Counted from the stretch's first letter, positions 19,571 to 28,571 are shown. The stretch: DNA of 64,000 nt from Roseobacter ponti (GCF_012932215.1 NZ_CP048788.1:1-64000); one strand, 5' to 3'. Made by a program: numbers and translations. The notes: a model not told the origin generated them from the letters alone.

Positions 19571-19777
19571 TCAGCTTTGCGGCCGGCGGCGCTTCCAGGC
19601 GTCTACCTGCTCACGCGCCCGGCCGGCATCGATGTTGTAGTAGCGGCACAGACGGCGCTCGAGTTCGGCGCGGTCGCCGGCAATCTGTTCAATGTCCTCG
19701 TCGGTCAGCTTTTCCCACGTCTTTTTGACGTCGCCTTTAAGCTGGTTCCATCGGTTGCGCACTTCGTCCCATTTCAT
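19571..19777 (-). CDS. CsbD family stress protein
   Basis: This 68-residue protein has the CsbD-like opening MKWDEVRNRWNQLKGDVKKTWEKLTDEDI. CsbD-type proteins are small, charged and induced by general stress in many bacteria; their molecular role is unknown. It converges with the UdgX gene (10 bp apart) and diverges from the AI-2E permease. A GGAAC-N18-CGTT promoter candidate faces it at 19819-19845, supporting stress control. Confidence 0.88.
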   Translation of the reverse strand: MKWDEVRNRWNQLKGDVKKTWEKLTDEDIEQIAGDRAELERRLCRYYNIDAGRAREQVDAWKRRRPQS

Positions 19778-19818
19778 AGAGGACCTGCCTTCCTCGTTAC
19801 TGTAGCTTCAGGAGGATC

Positions 19819-19845
19819 AACGTGTGCACCCGGGTGTTATGTTCC
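19819..19845 (-). promoter_or_regulatory. ECF (EcfG-like) promoter candidate of csbD
   Basis: Read on the minus strand, GGAAC (19845-19841), 18 bases, CGTT (19822-19819). The spacer is one base longer than the usual 16-17 of EcfG promoters. The predicted leader to the ATG at 19777 is about 35 nt. Confidence 0.45.
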
Positions 19846-19854
19846 ATGGCAGCC

Positions 19855-19880
19855 GGAACTTTACGTGAATTTCCGGCGTT
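19855..19880 (+). promoter_or_regulatory. ECF (EcfG-like) promoter of the AI-2E family gene
   Basis: GGAAC at 19855-19859, exactly 17 bases, CGTT at 19877-19880. The transcription start would be near 19887, 14 nt before the ATG at 19901, with GGAG as ribosome-binding site. The CGTT lies in a small hairpin, TCCGGC-GTTA-GCCGGA (19872-19887). Confidence 0.6.
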
Positions 19881-19900
19881 AGCCGGAGAAGGAGAAATTT

Positions 19901-20935
19901 ATGTCCCCGCGCCCTGCGCAGTCTACGGCCCTGATCGTGATCGCAGTCTGCGCAGCCGTCTGGCTTCTTCAGACCGCATCTCATGTCATGGCACCCCTGT
20001 TGCTGGCGCTTGTCGTTGGCATTGTTACTGCCCCTGTTGGTGATCTGATCGAGAAAATCGGGCTGAAGCGGTCTGTGTCCGCCTTTGTGGTTCTCTTCTG
20101 CGCGCTCAGTGCCGTCGTTCTGCTCGGGCTGCTTCTGGTGCCGGTAATCACGGATGCTGTGGAAATGGCGCCGCGCATAAAATGGGAGCTGCGTAAGTTC
20201 ATCGGAACGCTGCAGCCGGCAATCGAAAGCGTCTCTGACATGCAGGCATCGATTGAGGACTCGCTGACGCCCGGGTCAGATCCGGTTCCGACGGCAACCG
20301 ACGCACCCAGCCTGACAGACGCCATATGGCTGGCGCCGGGCTTTTTTGCTCAGGTTATGATCTTTGCCGGATCGCTGTATTTCTTTCTGCTGTCGCGGAA
20401 TGACCTTTACCGGATCATTGCGCGCAATACCGCAAGGGTCAGCGAAGAGGTGCTCTGCGCCGCCGAGCGCGACGTATCGCGGTATTTCCTGACCATCACC
20501 GCAATCAATGCCGCTTTCGGCCTGGTCATCGGGCTTGTGATGGCAGCGCTTGGCATGCCCAACCCGTTTTTGTGGGGTCTTGGCGCGTTTCTGGTCAATT
20601 ACCTTCTCTATCTCGGGCCGATTGCCTTTGCCGTGGCCCTGCTGATTGCCGGATTTGTCACCTTTGAGGGAGCGTGGAGCTTTCTGCCGGCAGCGCTGTA
20701 TCTGTCTCTGAATGCAACCGAAGGACAGTTTGTGACCCCGTCGCTGGTTGGCCGGCATATGTCGATCAATCCGCTCGCGGTTTTTGTTTCGCTGATTTTC
20801 TGGCTGTGGCTCTGGGGACCGGTGGGTGGCGTGATCGCCATTCCGGTGCTGGTCTGGGGCCTCAACCTGCGCGAAGCGCACACCGGGCCGGAGCCGGACA
20901 GTGACACCACGATCACGTCCGTCGCTGCAGAGTAG
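19901..20935 (+). CDS. AI-2E family (PerM/TqsA-like) membrane permease
   Basis: The 344-residue integral membrane protein has the AI-2E transporter layout: paired N-terminal segments (about 8-40), a third segment (50-75), a soluble stretch with VTDAVEMAPRIKWEL, and a C-terminal bundle containing FLLSRNDLYRII, NPFLWG and PIAFAVALL. Members export small molecules or ions (TqsA exports autoinducer-2; others act as Na+/H+ antiporters). The substrate here is unknown. A 17-bp-spaced ECF promoter directly upstream and divergence from csbD put it in a stress response. Confidence 0.82.
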   Translation: MSPRPAQSTALIVIAVCAAVWLLQTASHVMAPLLLALVVGIVTAPVGDLIEKIGLKRSVSAFVVLFCALSAVVLLGLLLVPVITDAVEMAPRIKWELRKFIGTLQPAIESVSDMQASIEDSLTPGSDPVPTATDAPSLTDAIWLAPGFFAQVMIFAGSLYFFLLSRNDLYRIIARNTARVSEEVLCAAERDVSRYFLTITAINAAFGLVIGLVMAALGMPNPFLWGLGAFLVNYLLYLGPIAFAVALLIAGFVTFEGAWSFLPAALYLSLNATEGQFVTPSLVGRHMSINPLAVFVSLIFWLWLWGPVGGVIAIPVLVWGLNLREAHTGPEPDSDTTITSVAAE

Positions 20936-20944
20936 CCTGCGCCG

Positions 20945-21310
20945 TTAAACGGTGGCAGACCTGCCGGATGCGGCTTCAAGGGCTGCGCTGAGCCCCGCGA
21001 GGGTGAAAGGTTTGCTGATAAAGGCCCAGCCCGGGTGATCACGCTGAACTAGCGGCGGCGCATCGATCCAGACGACAGGCAACGTCCTGAGGCCGGCGGC
21101 ATCCTCTTCGGTCATTTCACGCGTAATCATGCCGGTTCCCGAAATGATAACGAGTATGGGCGCGCCGGTCGGGGACATCGACCGGCGCGCCTGATCAAAA
21201 GACGCAGACACGCACAGCTGCACCTTGGGGAAGTGCTGCTGTACCGTTGCCGAGATATCCTCGGCCACAAAGACATCTTCTTCGATGATTACACAGGTTA
21301 TGCTACTCAC
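20945..21310 (-). CDS. Degenerate receiver-domain protein lacking the phospho-acceptor Asp
   Basis: The 121-residue single-domain protein folds like a response-regulator receiver: it has the acidic pair at Glu11-Asp12 (IIEEDVFVAEDI) and the conserved lysine Lys100 in FISKPFT. The position expected for the phosphorylated aspartate reads ILVIISGTG, with Ser57 in its place. It therefore probably cannot be phosphorylated in the usual way and may act as a constitutive or competing binding partner. It lies 9 bp from the converging AI-2E gene and is divergent from the Crp/Fnr regulator. Confidence 0.75.
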   Translation of the reverse strand: MSSITCVIIEEDVFVAEDISATVQQHFPKVQLCVSASFDQARRSMSPTGAPILVIISGTGMITREMTEEDAAGLRTLPVVWIDAPPLVQRDHPGWAFISKPFTLAGLSAALEAASGRSATV

Positions 21311-21401
21311 ACTGAAGTCTCCGCCTACGCTTTAAACCGGGCTCCTTATGGAACCATTCAGGTCGCGGCGCATTAAACTGTGACATACCCCGGGGAGAGA
21401 G

Positions 21402-22130
21402 ATGACCACCACCTGCAAAAACTGCCCGCTGAGGACACAACCTGTCTTTCTGGGCATGAGCACCGAGGACGTCGGACGGACCCAGAGATTTAAGTCCGGT
21501 GAACTGACGGTGGACCCGGGTACGCACATCCTCAACGAAGGGTCAAACACACCCCAGCTTTTCACGGCACTCAGCGGCATGGGTGTGCGCTACAAAACCC
21601 TGCCGGATGGCCGGAAACAGGTTATTAATCTTATTTTTCCCGGGGATTTCATCGGACTTCAGGCCGGTGTCATGGGTGAAATGTCCCATTCGGTCGAGGC
21701 CACGACGGAGATGACATTATGCGTTTTTGACCGTGGCAGTTTTTACGAATGGTTCAGCGCCAATCCGACCCGCGCATTTGATCTGACGTGGCTTGCAGCG
21801 ACCGAAGAACACTTTCTCGGAGAGGCTTTGCTAACGTTGGGTCAGCGTTCGGCAATTGGTGCTCTGGCCTGGGCGATGGTGCGTCTTTATGCACGCGGAG
21901 AGGGAACCGGGCTGGTCCGGAACGGGGCGATGCCTCTGCCGTTCCGGCAACAGGATATCGCCGATGCCCTGGGTCTGTCGCTGGTCCACACCAACAAAAC
22001 CCTGGCAAAGCTGCGCGAACGGGACCTGTTGTCCTGGAGCGATGGTATATTGCGGATCTATGACAAACCGGCGCTGATGGAGATTGCGCAGATGGACACC
22101 GCAAAGGCACCACGCAGGCCGCTGATCTGA
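21402..22130 (+). CDS. Crp/Fnr family transcriptional regulator
   Basis: The 242-residue regulator has a cyclic-nucleotide-type beta barrel (HILNEGSNTPQLF, VINLIFPGDFIGL) and a C-terminal winged helix-turn-helix (QQDIADALGLSLVHTNKTLAKLRE). The N-terminus carries a CxxC pair (Cys5, Cys8) in CKNCPLR, but the third N-terminal cysteine expected in classical oxygen-sensing FNR is absent. A 4Fe-4S sensor is therefore doubtful. It is followed after 11 bp by an MscS channel gene, probably the same operon, and has a good GGGGAGAGAG ribosome-binding site. Confidence 0.85.
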   Translation: MTTTCKNCPLRTQPVFLGMSTEDVGRTQRFKSGELTVDPGTHILNEGSNTPQLFTALSGMGVRYKTLPDGRKQVINLIFPGDFIGLQAGVMGEMSHSVEATTEMTLCVFDRGSFYEWFSANPTRAFDLTWLAATEEHFLGEALLTLGQRSAIGALAWAMVRLYARGEGTGLVRNGAMPLPFRQQDIADALGLSLVHTNKTLAKLRERDLLSWSDGILRIYDKPALMEIAQMDTAKAPRRPLI

Positions 22131-22141
22131 CAGGACACGAG

Positions 22142-23512
22142 ATGGTACGGTTTTTCATAGCTTCTCTGCTGATGGCCATGGTGCTTATCTCGCAGCCCGC
22201 CGGTGCGCAGACGGCCTCCGACCCGGTACAGACGGAAAGCTCAATCGGCGTCGGAGAGGATGCGGTCAGCGACACTCAGATCCGCGACCGGATCAATACG
22301 CTCATGCGTCAGATCACTGGTTTTCAGAATGTGACGGTTTCGGTATCCGGTGGCGTCGTGCGCCTGCAGGGTCAGGTGCTTGATAACACCCGGCGCGCGG
22401 AGCTTGAAGGTATCGTGAACCGCGTCGAAGGTGTTGTCGCGATCGAGAACGAGACCACGATCAGCACAAGTCTCGAAGAGCGTCTTGAACCCGCCGTGGA
22501 CCGGATCGTAGACCGCGGCCGGAATATCGCCCTCAATGCGCCGATATTTATCGTGGCCTTTCTGGCCTTTACCGCCATTGCGGTTCTGGGGTGGCTGCTG
22601 ACGACGCGTCTGGCCATCTGGCAATGGCTGGCGCCGAACAAATTCATCGCTGACGTTTACCGTGCAGTCGCCCGGATCGCCTTTATCGTGGTCGGTATCG
22701 TCGTCGGACTGGATATTCTGAACGCGACCGCCCTGCTGGGTGCTGTGCTTGGTGCAGCGGGTGTGGTGGGTCTTGCTCTGGGGTTTGCCGTGCGGGACAC
22801 GGTGGAGAATTTTATTGCGTCCATCCTGCTCAGCCTGCGGCAGCCGTTCCGCCCCAATGATTTCGTCGGGATAGACGGCGAGCAGGGCAATGTCGCCCGC
22901 CTGACATCCCGCGCGACGATCCTGATCTCGCCCGATGGCAACCATATCCGGATCCCCAATGCGACAGTCTTCAAAGGGCGAATCATAAACTATACCCGCG
23001 ATCCTAACCGCCGATTTACCTTTGATCTGGGCGTGGATGCGGACAGTGATCTGGCGGCAGCGCTTGCCGCAGCGACCGGCGCGCTGGAAAAACTGCCCTT
23101 TGTGCTGAACGATCCGCCTGTGTCGGCCTGGATCGCCGAAGTGGGTGATTCCAATGTGGTGCTCACATTTGCGGCCTGGGTTGATCAGAGCCGTGTGGAT
23201 TTCATGAAAGCTCGTGGTGAGGCCATCCGCGTGACTAAAACCGCTCTGGAAAGCGCAGGTTTCGGACTTCCGGAGCCGATCTACAGGCTGCGACTGGACG
23301 AGCGTTCGGCGCAACAGCTTACCGGGACACTGTCTGAGACAGAGACGGAAACCCCGCCGCCAGAGCCCGTCAGACCACAAACCGAAACAGCGCTCCCGGC
23401 AGCATCCGATCCCGAACAGGCAAGCGACGAGACCAGCGACGCGGTTGCCCGTGAGCGCCGAGCGACGGACGCCGGCGGCGATCTGCTGAGCGCGGACAAA
23501 AAGTCCGAATGA
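22142..23512 (+). CDS. MscS-type mechanosensitive channel with BON domain
   Basis: The 456-residue protein has a signal peptide (about 1-24), a BON domain (about 45-105; VSVSGGVVRLQGQV) that may bind phospholipid or membrane, and two to three membrane segments. The MscS pore helix and beta domain show LGAAGVVGLALGFAVRD and PFRPNDFVGI. The C-terminal tail is Pro/Glu-rich. It would act as an osmotic safety valve in the inner membrane. It lies 11 bp after the Crp/Fnr regulator and converges with the TetR gene. Confidence 0.88.
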   Translation: MVRFFIASLLMAMVLISQPAGAQTASDPVQTESSIGVGEDAVSDTQIRDRINTLMRQITGFQNVTVSVSGGVVRLQGQVLDNTRRAELEGIVNRVEGVVAIENETTISTSLEERLEPAVDRIVDRGRNIALNAPIFIVAFLAFTAIAVLGWLLTTRLAIWQWLAPNKFIADVYRAVARIAFIVVGIVVGLDILNATALLGAVLGAAGVVGLALGFAVRDTVENFIASILLSLRQPFRPNDFVGIDGEQGNVARLTSRATILISPDGNHIRIPNATVFKGRIINYTRDPNRRFTFDLGVDADSDLAAALAAATGALEKLPFVLNDPPVSAWIAEVGDSNVVLTFAAWVDQSRVDFMKARGEAIRVTKTALESAGFGLPEPIYRLRLDERSAQQLTGTLSETETETPPPEPVRPQTETALPAASDPEQASDETSDAVARERRATDAGGDLLSADKKSE

Positions 23513-23551
23513 GCGGGTAAGGGCCAGGTCAGGCGCCGGCAGTGACTGCTC

Positions 23552-24202
23552 TCAGCCACCATCGCGTTCCTGGCCGCCAGGCGCGGGCAGATCGGGCAGA
23601 ATCGCCTGGCCCACAAGGGTCAGCAGAGCGTGTTCTGTTTCGGCAGGCATCTCAAACGGGATCTTGTTGTCGAGACACAGAAAGCTGTGGCCGTGCACGA
23701 AACTCCAGGCCGCATAAGCGCGCAGCTGAACGACGGGGTCGTCGACAGGTCGGTTGAAGTGTTCGGCCACAACGACTTTCACCACCGCTCCTGTTCTTTC
23801 GCCCGCGGCCTCAAGCTCCGGGCTCTGATCATGCTTGCCGGAATGCCCGAACATCATCTGAAACATGCCCGGTTCATTGCGCGCAAAATCCACATAGGCC
23901 TGGCCCAGCGCCACGATCCGGCGCGGGTCGCCTGCAGGCCAGGCATCGGCCGCGTCCTGCATTACCTGACGCATCCGTTCCATGGCCAGCAACAGCACCC
24001 CACGCATAATCTCATGACGGTCTTTGAAGTGTTTGTAGGGCGCTGCTGTGCTGACGCCCGCGCGGCGGCAGGCCTGTGCTACCGAGAATCCTTCCGGGCC
24101 GTGTTCCTCGATCAGCTCACGTACCGCTTCCAGCAACTGACGCCTGAGATCGCCGTGGTGGTATTCTTTTTTGCTTTCCACGCCAGAGGGTTGGCTGCTC
24201 AT
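23552..24202 (-). CDS. TetR family transcriptional regulator of the adjacent RND pump
   Basis: The 216-residue repressor has an N-terminal TetR helix-turn-helix (VAQACRRAGVSTAAPYKHFK, about residues 40-60) and a C-terminal ligand domain with the WHG-type pattern (AYAAWSFVHGHSFL). It is divergent from the RND efflux pair, with 86 bp between, containing GTTAG/CTAAC repeats. By analogy with such pairs it probably represses the pump until an inducer binds. Confidence 0.85.
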   Translation of the reverse strand: MSSQPSGVESKKEYHHGDLRRQLLEAVRELIEEHGPEGFSVAQACRRAGVSTAAPYKHFKDRHEIMRGVLLLAMERMRQVMQDAADAWPAGDPRRIVALGQAYVDFARNEPGMFQMMFGHSGKHDQSPELEAAGERTGAVVKVVVAEHFNRPVDDPVVQLRAYAAWSFVHGHSFLCLDNKIPFEMPAETEHALLTLVGQAILPDLPAPGGQERDGG

Positions 24203-24250
24203 ATCTGACTTTCTTCCGGTTACTACTTGCCAAAGTTAGCGGCGCAAACA

Positions 24251-24271
24251 TATGTTAGCAATACTAACTTA
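24251..24271. promoter_or_regulatory. Likely TetR operator between tetR and the RND pump
   Basis: An inverted repeat GTTAG (24254-24258), CAATA, CTAAC (24264-24268) with matching outer TA pairs. An extra GTTAG half-site is at 24235-24239. The repeat lies immediately before the ribosome-binding site of the membrane fusion protein, well placed to block transcription. Confidence 0.55.
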
Positions 24272-24288
24272 AAGGAAAGCAGCGTCCT

Positions 24289-25431
24289 GTGACTGACCGT
24301 ATTCCACTGTCGCCCAGGCTGAAACGAGCGGGCAGTCTGGCGCTCACGCTGATGATTGCCGGCGCAGCCGTGGTGGCAGTTTTCACCGGACGCAGTCTGA
24401 TCGCAGACCGTGCCGACGCTCTGCCTGGCCCTGCGCAGGCGCAGGCCACGCCGGTCAGCATTGCAGTGCTGCGGATGCAGGACAGCCACCGCGTGACACG
24501 CTGGTTTTCCGGGCAGGTCGAAGCACGCCGGAGAACTGCGCTGGCATTTGAGCGTGCAGGAACGCTCGACAGTATTTCAGTGCGCGAAGGGGATCTTCTG
24601 CAGGCCGGCACCGTCGTCGCGCACCTTGATACCCGGTTGCTGGAGGCTGAACGCATCCGCGTGAGTGCGCGGCGAGACGTACTGCTGGCGCAGGCCGAGC
24701 TGGCGCGGCGCACCAATGACCGGCAAGAAGAGCTGCGGCGGCGCGGCCATGTCAGCGCGCAGGTAGTGGATGACACCTCGCTGCGTCTTGCGCAGCTTCG
24801 CGCGGCCATCGCAGAGGTCGATGCCGGGCTGCAGGCAATCCGGATCGATACGCTGAAATCCCGGCTCGTTGTACCCTTTTCCGGCGTGGCGGGCACCCGC
24901 CTGCTGGACCCGGGCGCCGTCGTCGCACCCGGTGCGCCGGTGCTGACGGTTCTTGACCAGGGGCGGCAACGGTTCCGCGCCGGGCTCGATCCTGTGGTGG
25001 CTGCGGACCTCAGCCCCGGAGATCCGGTGACCCTCGCGTTCGGAGCAGAGCGACGTGATGGAAAGGTGGCGCAGATCGCCCCCGATCTGGACCCGCAGAC
25101 CCGCAACCGCGTGATCTTCGTCGATATTACGGGCGCGCCTTTGCCGGCGGGGCAGACCGGACAGGTCATTATCAGCACAGATGTCGCAGAACCCGGAGCC
25201 TGGGTGCCGGTATCGGCGCTGCGCCAGGGGCCGAGGGGGGCCTGGACACTGCTGACCGTGCAGGACGGCGCGGTGACGCCTGAAGCCGCAGAAATTATCC
25301 ACTTTGATGGCGCCAGGGTCTATGTGCGCGGCAGCTTTTCCGACGGCGACAGCTTCATACCCGGCGGCACACACAGGCTGGTGCCAGGCCAGGCAGTTGC
25401 GGTGGCAGAGCTGATATCATGGGAACGCTGA
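24289..25431 (+). CDS. RND efflux periplasmic adaptor (membrane fusion protein)
   Basis: The 380-residue adaptor begins with GTG (AAGGAAAG site 9 nt upstream). It has an N-terminal membrane anchor (about 13-35), a lipoyl/hairpin region (ALAFERAGTLDSISVREGDLL, VVAHLDTRLLEAER) and beta-barrel and membrane-proximal domains (LVVPFSGVAGTRLLDPGAVV). It would link the RND pump to an outer-membrane channel. Its end overlaps the pump gene by 13 bp. No TolC-like gene is nearby, so a channel encoded elsewhere must serve. Confidence 0.9.
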   Translation: MTDRIPLSPRLKRAGSLALTLMIAGAAVVAVFTGRSLIADRADALPGPAQAQATPVSIAVLRMQDSHRVTRWFSGQVEARRRTALAFERAGTLDSISVREGDLLQAGTVVAHLDTRLLEAERIRVSARRDVLLAQAELARRTNDRQEELRRRGHVSAQVVDDTSLRLAQLRAAIAEVDAGLQAIRIDTLKSRLVVPFSGVAGTRLLDPGAVVAPGAPVLTVLDQGRQRFRAGLDPVVAADLSPGDPVTLAFGAERRDGKVAQIAPDLDPQTRNRVIFVDITGAPLPAGQTGQVIISTDVAEPGAWVPVSALRQGPRGAWTLLTVQDGAVTPEAAEIIHFDGARVYVRGSFSDGDSFIPGGTHRLVPGQAVAVAELISWER

Positions 25432-28400
25432 CTTTTCGCCGGCCGCGGATCGTCGCACTGATCCTGCTGGTGATTATCGCCGCAGGTGCGTCAGCGGTGC
25501 TGGCCATCGGGCGTCAGGAAGACCCCACAATCACTAATCTGTTCGCAACCGTTACAACCCCCTGGCCCGGCGCCGGCCCGGCGCGCGTTGAAAGCCTGGT
25601 GACCGCTGAGATTGAGGACAACCTGAGAGAAGTCTCAGAGGTCGATGTGCTGAGCTCCACAAGCGCCACCGGCATTTCGATTGTGCAGATCGAACTGCTG
25701 GAAACACTTTCTGTTGACCGCATCGAAGAGGTCTGGTCAGAGCTTCGGGATAAACTCGCCGCAGCCGGGGACCGGTTCCCGACAGGTGTGATGCCCGCTG
25801 ACCTCGATACCGACGGCGCGGGCGCTTACGGCGCGATTGTCGCACTGACCGCCAGGCATGACGGTGTACCCCTGTCGCTTACGGGTCGCTATGGCAGGGA
25901 TATCGCGGACCGGCTGCGCAATGTACCGGGCACCCGGCTGGTTGAACTGTTCGGCGCTCCGGAAGAGGAAATCACCGTCACACTGAATGCGCAGCGCGCC
26001 GCCGCCACAGGTCTGACCCCGGATGCTGTCGCCGCTGCCATCACGCGCTCAGATGCCAAGGTTGCGGCAGGCCGGATGAACGGCGCAGGCGACGACCTGC
26101 TGCTTGAGGTATCAGGCGAAATCACCACCCCTGACCGGTTGCGCAATATCGTGCTGCGTGACGGCGCGGACGGGCAGACGCTGCTCCTGGGCTCGGTTGC
26201 ACAGATTACCCGCGGGCCACGCCAGCCTGTGGCTGAGGCCGCACTGCACAACGGGCGGCCTGCTGTTCTGATTGCTGCGAGAGCCGAAGACGGTTTGCAG
26301 GTTGATGTATGGGCTGACGGTATCCGCGCGGCGCTGGACGACTACCGACCCGGTGTCCCGGCTGGCATGAAGATGGACCTTGTTTTTGACCAGTCCACCT
26401 ATACCGCGGCGCGCCTCGCTGAGGTTGGCGGTAATATGGCCATCGGTGTTGGCCTGGTCCTCGTGGTGCTGCTGATTACCCTTGGGCTGCGCGCGGCGCT
26501 GATCGTGGCGATGGTGCTGCCGGTGGTCACTCTGGCCAGCCTTTTTACCATGAACCTGATTGCGCTGCCGGTGCATCAGATGTCAGTGACCGGCCTCATT
26601 GTCGCGCTCGGTCTGCTGGTCGATGCCGGCATCGTGATGACGGATGAGATCGCCCGGCGCATCCGCTCAGGGGCATCACGCCATGACGCCGTGCGCGGAT
26701 CGGTCTCGCGTCTGACCATGCCGCTCTTTGCCTCCACCGTCACGACGGCGCTGAGTTTCACCCCGATGATCCTGCTGCCCGGACCGGCGGGCGATTTTGT
26801 CGGCTCCATCGCGCTGGCTGTGGTGATTATGCTCGGCTGGTCTTTTGTGGTCGCGGTGACGATCACACCCGCGATGGCCGGCTGGCTGATGCCCGCGGCG
26901 GGCCGCACCGGCGTGACCGGCAGCGGGCTCCCCTCGGGCCTTGCCGGCCGGCTCTTTGCAAGGTCGCTGCTCTGGTCTTTGCGCAACCCTGTGCGCTCGG
27001 TCCTGCTGGCGCTGGTGCTGCCGGTGCTCGGGTTTGCCAGCCTGCCGCTTCTGACGGCACAGTTCTTTCCCGGTGTGGACCGCGACCAGTTTCACATTGA
27101 GGTGGACATGCCACCCGGCACCGCCATCGGGCGTACACAGGCGGCTGTGACCCGGCTGGATGCGCACCTGCGCGCCCTGACCGAGGTTGTGTCTGTCACA
27201 TGGACAACCGGCCGTTCGGCGCCGGCGTTTTATTACAACATCACAGGTGGCCGCAAAGGTGCGCCGGGCTACGCCCAGGCGCTTGTCCGTACCCGTTCTG
27301 CAGAGGCGACAGAAGCCGTTTTGCCGGATCTGCAAAGGGATCTGCCTGCGCTGACCCCCGATGCGCAGGTGCTGGTGCGCGGCCTTGTGCAGGGCCCGCC
27401 TGTCAATGCGCCGGTAGAGTTACGGCTTATCGGCCAGGACCTTGCGCTGCTGCGCGAGACCGGTGACGCACTGCGCCGGATCATCGAAGAAGTTCCATCG
27501 GTCACCCTTGCGCGATCGTCACTGACACCCGGCGCACCGGGACTTGCCGTGGACGTGGATGAGGCGCGCGCGCGTCTGGTGGGACTGACCCCCGGTGATA
27601 TCGCGCGCCAGCTCGATACGGCCCTCTCAGGTGTAACCGGTGGCTCTCTGATCGAAGGCGCAGAAGAGTTGCCTGTCAGGGTGAGGTTTGATGAGGACTT
27701 CCGGACTGATCCGGCACGGGTGCGCGACCTGCCAATGATCCTGCCGGAGGCCGGCGTCTTTCCCGCCACGCCCTTGTCGGCGCTGGCGGAGGTCACGCTG
27801 GTGCCCCGGCAGGGACAGATCACGCGCCGCAACAGCGAACGGGTCAACACCGTTCAGGCTTATCTGAAGTATGGTATCCTACCTGAAGAGGCACTTATTG
27901 ACATACGCAGACGTATTGATGAAGCGGGCTTTGAGCTGCCCCGCGGCGTGCGCCTTCAGACCGGTGGGGATTCTGACGCGCGGGCCTCGACCCTGAACAA
28001 CCTGCTTGCATCGCTGGGCTTGATTGTCACGCTCTCGGTGGCTGTGGTGGTGATGACATTCGGCAGCTTCCGCCTCGCGGGGGTGGCGCTGGTGGTCGGC
28101 GCGCTCTCGGCGGGTCTGTCCGTGCTGGCGCTCGCAGTCTTCGGATACCCGTTCGGGATCAACGCAATTATCGGGCTCATCGGATCTGTGGGCGTATCAG
28201 TTAACGCGGCCCTGATTATCATGACAGCTTTGCAGGAAGACGACGCAGCCAGCCGGGGAGATCCGGCGGCCATGGTCGCGGTGGTCATGGCCTCGTCGCG
28301 CCATATCGTGTCGACAACCGTAACGACCGTCGGGGGGTTTTTGCCACTGATCTTAGCGGGCGGTGGGTTCTGGCCACCTTTTGCCATGGCGGTTGCCGGC

Positions 28401-28571
28401 GGGGTCGCGCTTTCGACGGTTGTAAGTTTCTGGTTCACGCCCGCGGCCTTCCAGCTGATCCGCCCGCGCGGCAGATCGCCCGCGCTGATGCAGACGACTG
28501 CCAGTGACCACAGGAGGGGTGTGCCGCCCCCGGGCGTTAATGAGGTCTTAAGCCCGGGGGCGGCTCTCTAA
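25419..28571 (+). CDS. RND family efflux transporter, inner-membrane pump
   Basis: The 1050-residue protein has the AcrB-like layout: a first membrane helix, a large periplasmic loop, helices 2-6 with VGLVLVVLLITLGLRAAL and LVDAGIVMTDEIARR (proton-relay Asp region), helix 7, a second loop, and helices 8-12. It overlaps its adaptor gene and is controlled by the divergent TetR gene. Substrates are not predictable. The last 20 or so codons contain a 13-bp inverted repeat (28523-28564), so the C-terminal residues PPPGVNEVLSPGAAL may be by-products of a nucleic-acid signal. Confidence 0.92.
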   Translation: MGTLTFRRPRIVALILLVIIAAGASAVLAIGRQEDPTITNLFATVTTPWPGAGPARVESLVTAEIEDNLREVSEVDVLSSTSATGISIVQIELLETLSVDRIEEVWSELRDKLAAAGDRFPTGVMPADLDTDGAGAYGAIVALTARHDGVPLSLTGRYGRDIADRLRNVPGTRLVELFGAPEEEITVTLNAQRAAATGLTPDAVAAAITRSDAKVAAGRMNGAGDDLLLEVSGEITTPDRLRNIVLRDGADGQTLLLGSVAQITRGPRQPVAEAALHNGRPAVLIAARAEDGLQVDVWADGIRAALDDYRPGVPAGMKMDLVFDQSTYTAARLAEVGGNMAIGVGLVLVVLLITLGLRAALIVAMVLPVVTLASLFTMNLIALPVHQMSVTGLIVALGLLVDAGIVMTDEIARRIRSGASRHDAVRGSVSRLTMPLFASTVTTALSFTPMILLPGPAGDFVGSIALAVVIMLGWSFVVAVTITPAMAGWLMPAAGRTGVTGSGLPSGLAGRLFARSLLWSLRNPVRSVLLALVLPVLGFASLPLLTAQFFPGVDRDQFHIEVDMPPGTAIGRTQAAVTRLDAHLRALTEVVSVTWTTGRSAPAFYYNITGGRKGAPGYAQALVRTRSAEATEAVLPDLQRDLPALTPDAQVLVRGLVQGPPVNAPVELRLIGQDLALLRETGDALRRIIEEVPSVTLARSSLTPGAPGLAVDVDEARARLVGLTPGDIARQLDTALSGVTGGSLIEGAEELPVRVRFDEDFRTDPARVRDLPMILPEAGVFPATPLSALAEVTLVPRQGQITRRNSERVNTVQAYLKYGILPEEALIDIRRRIDEAGFELPRGVRLQTGGDSDARASTLNNLLASLGLIVTLSVAVVVMTFGSFRLAGVALVVGALSAGLSVLALAVFGYPFGINAIIGLIGSVGVSVNAALIIMTALQEDDAASRGDPAAMVAVVMASSRHIVSTTVTTVGGFLPLILAGGGFWPPFAMAVAGGVALSTVVSFWFTPAAFQLIRPRGRSPALMQTTASDHRRGVPPPGVNEVLSPGAAL
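28523..28564. promoter_or_regulatory. Perfect 13-bp inverted repeat bracketing a TTAA-N7-TTAA motif
   Basis: GCCGCCCCCGGGC (28523-28535) pairs exactly with GCCCGGGGGCGGC (28552-28564). The 16-nt loop contains TTAA-N7-TTAA (28537-28551), which fits CtrA half-sites except for G instead of C at the end. No T-run follows, so it is a poor intrinsic terminator. It lies inside the end of the RND pump gene, 68 bp before the DUF2793 gene. Confidence 0.55.

Noticed and set aside
21402-22130. Oxygen-sensing FnrL with 4Fe-4S cluster
   Set aside because: Only the N-terminal CxxC is present; the third N-terminal cysteine of FNR is missing, so only Crp/Fnr family is claimed.
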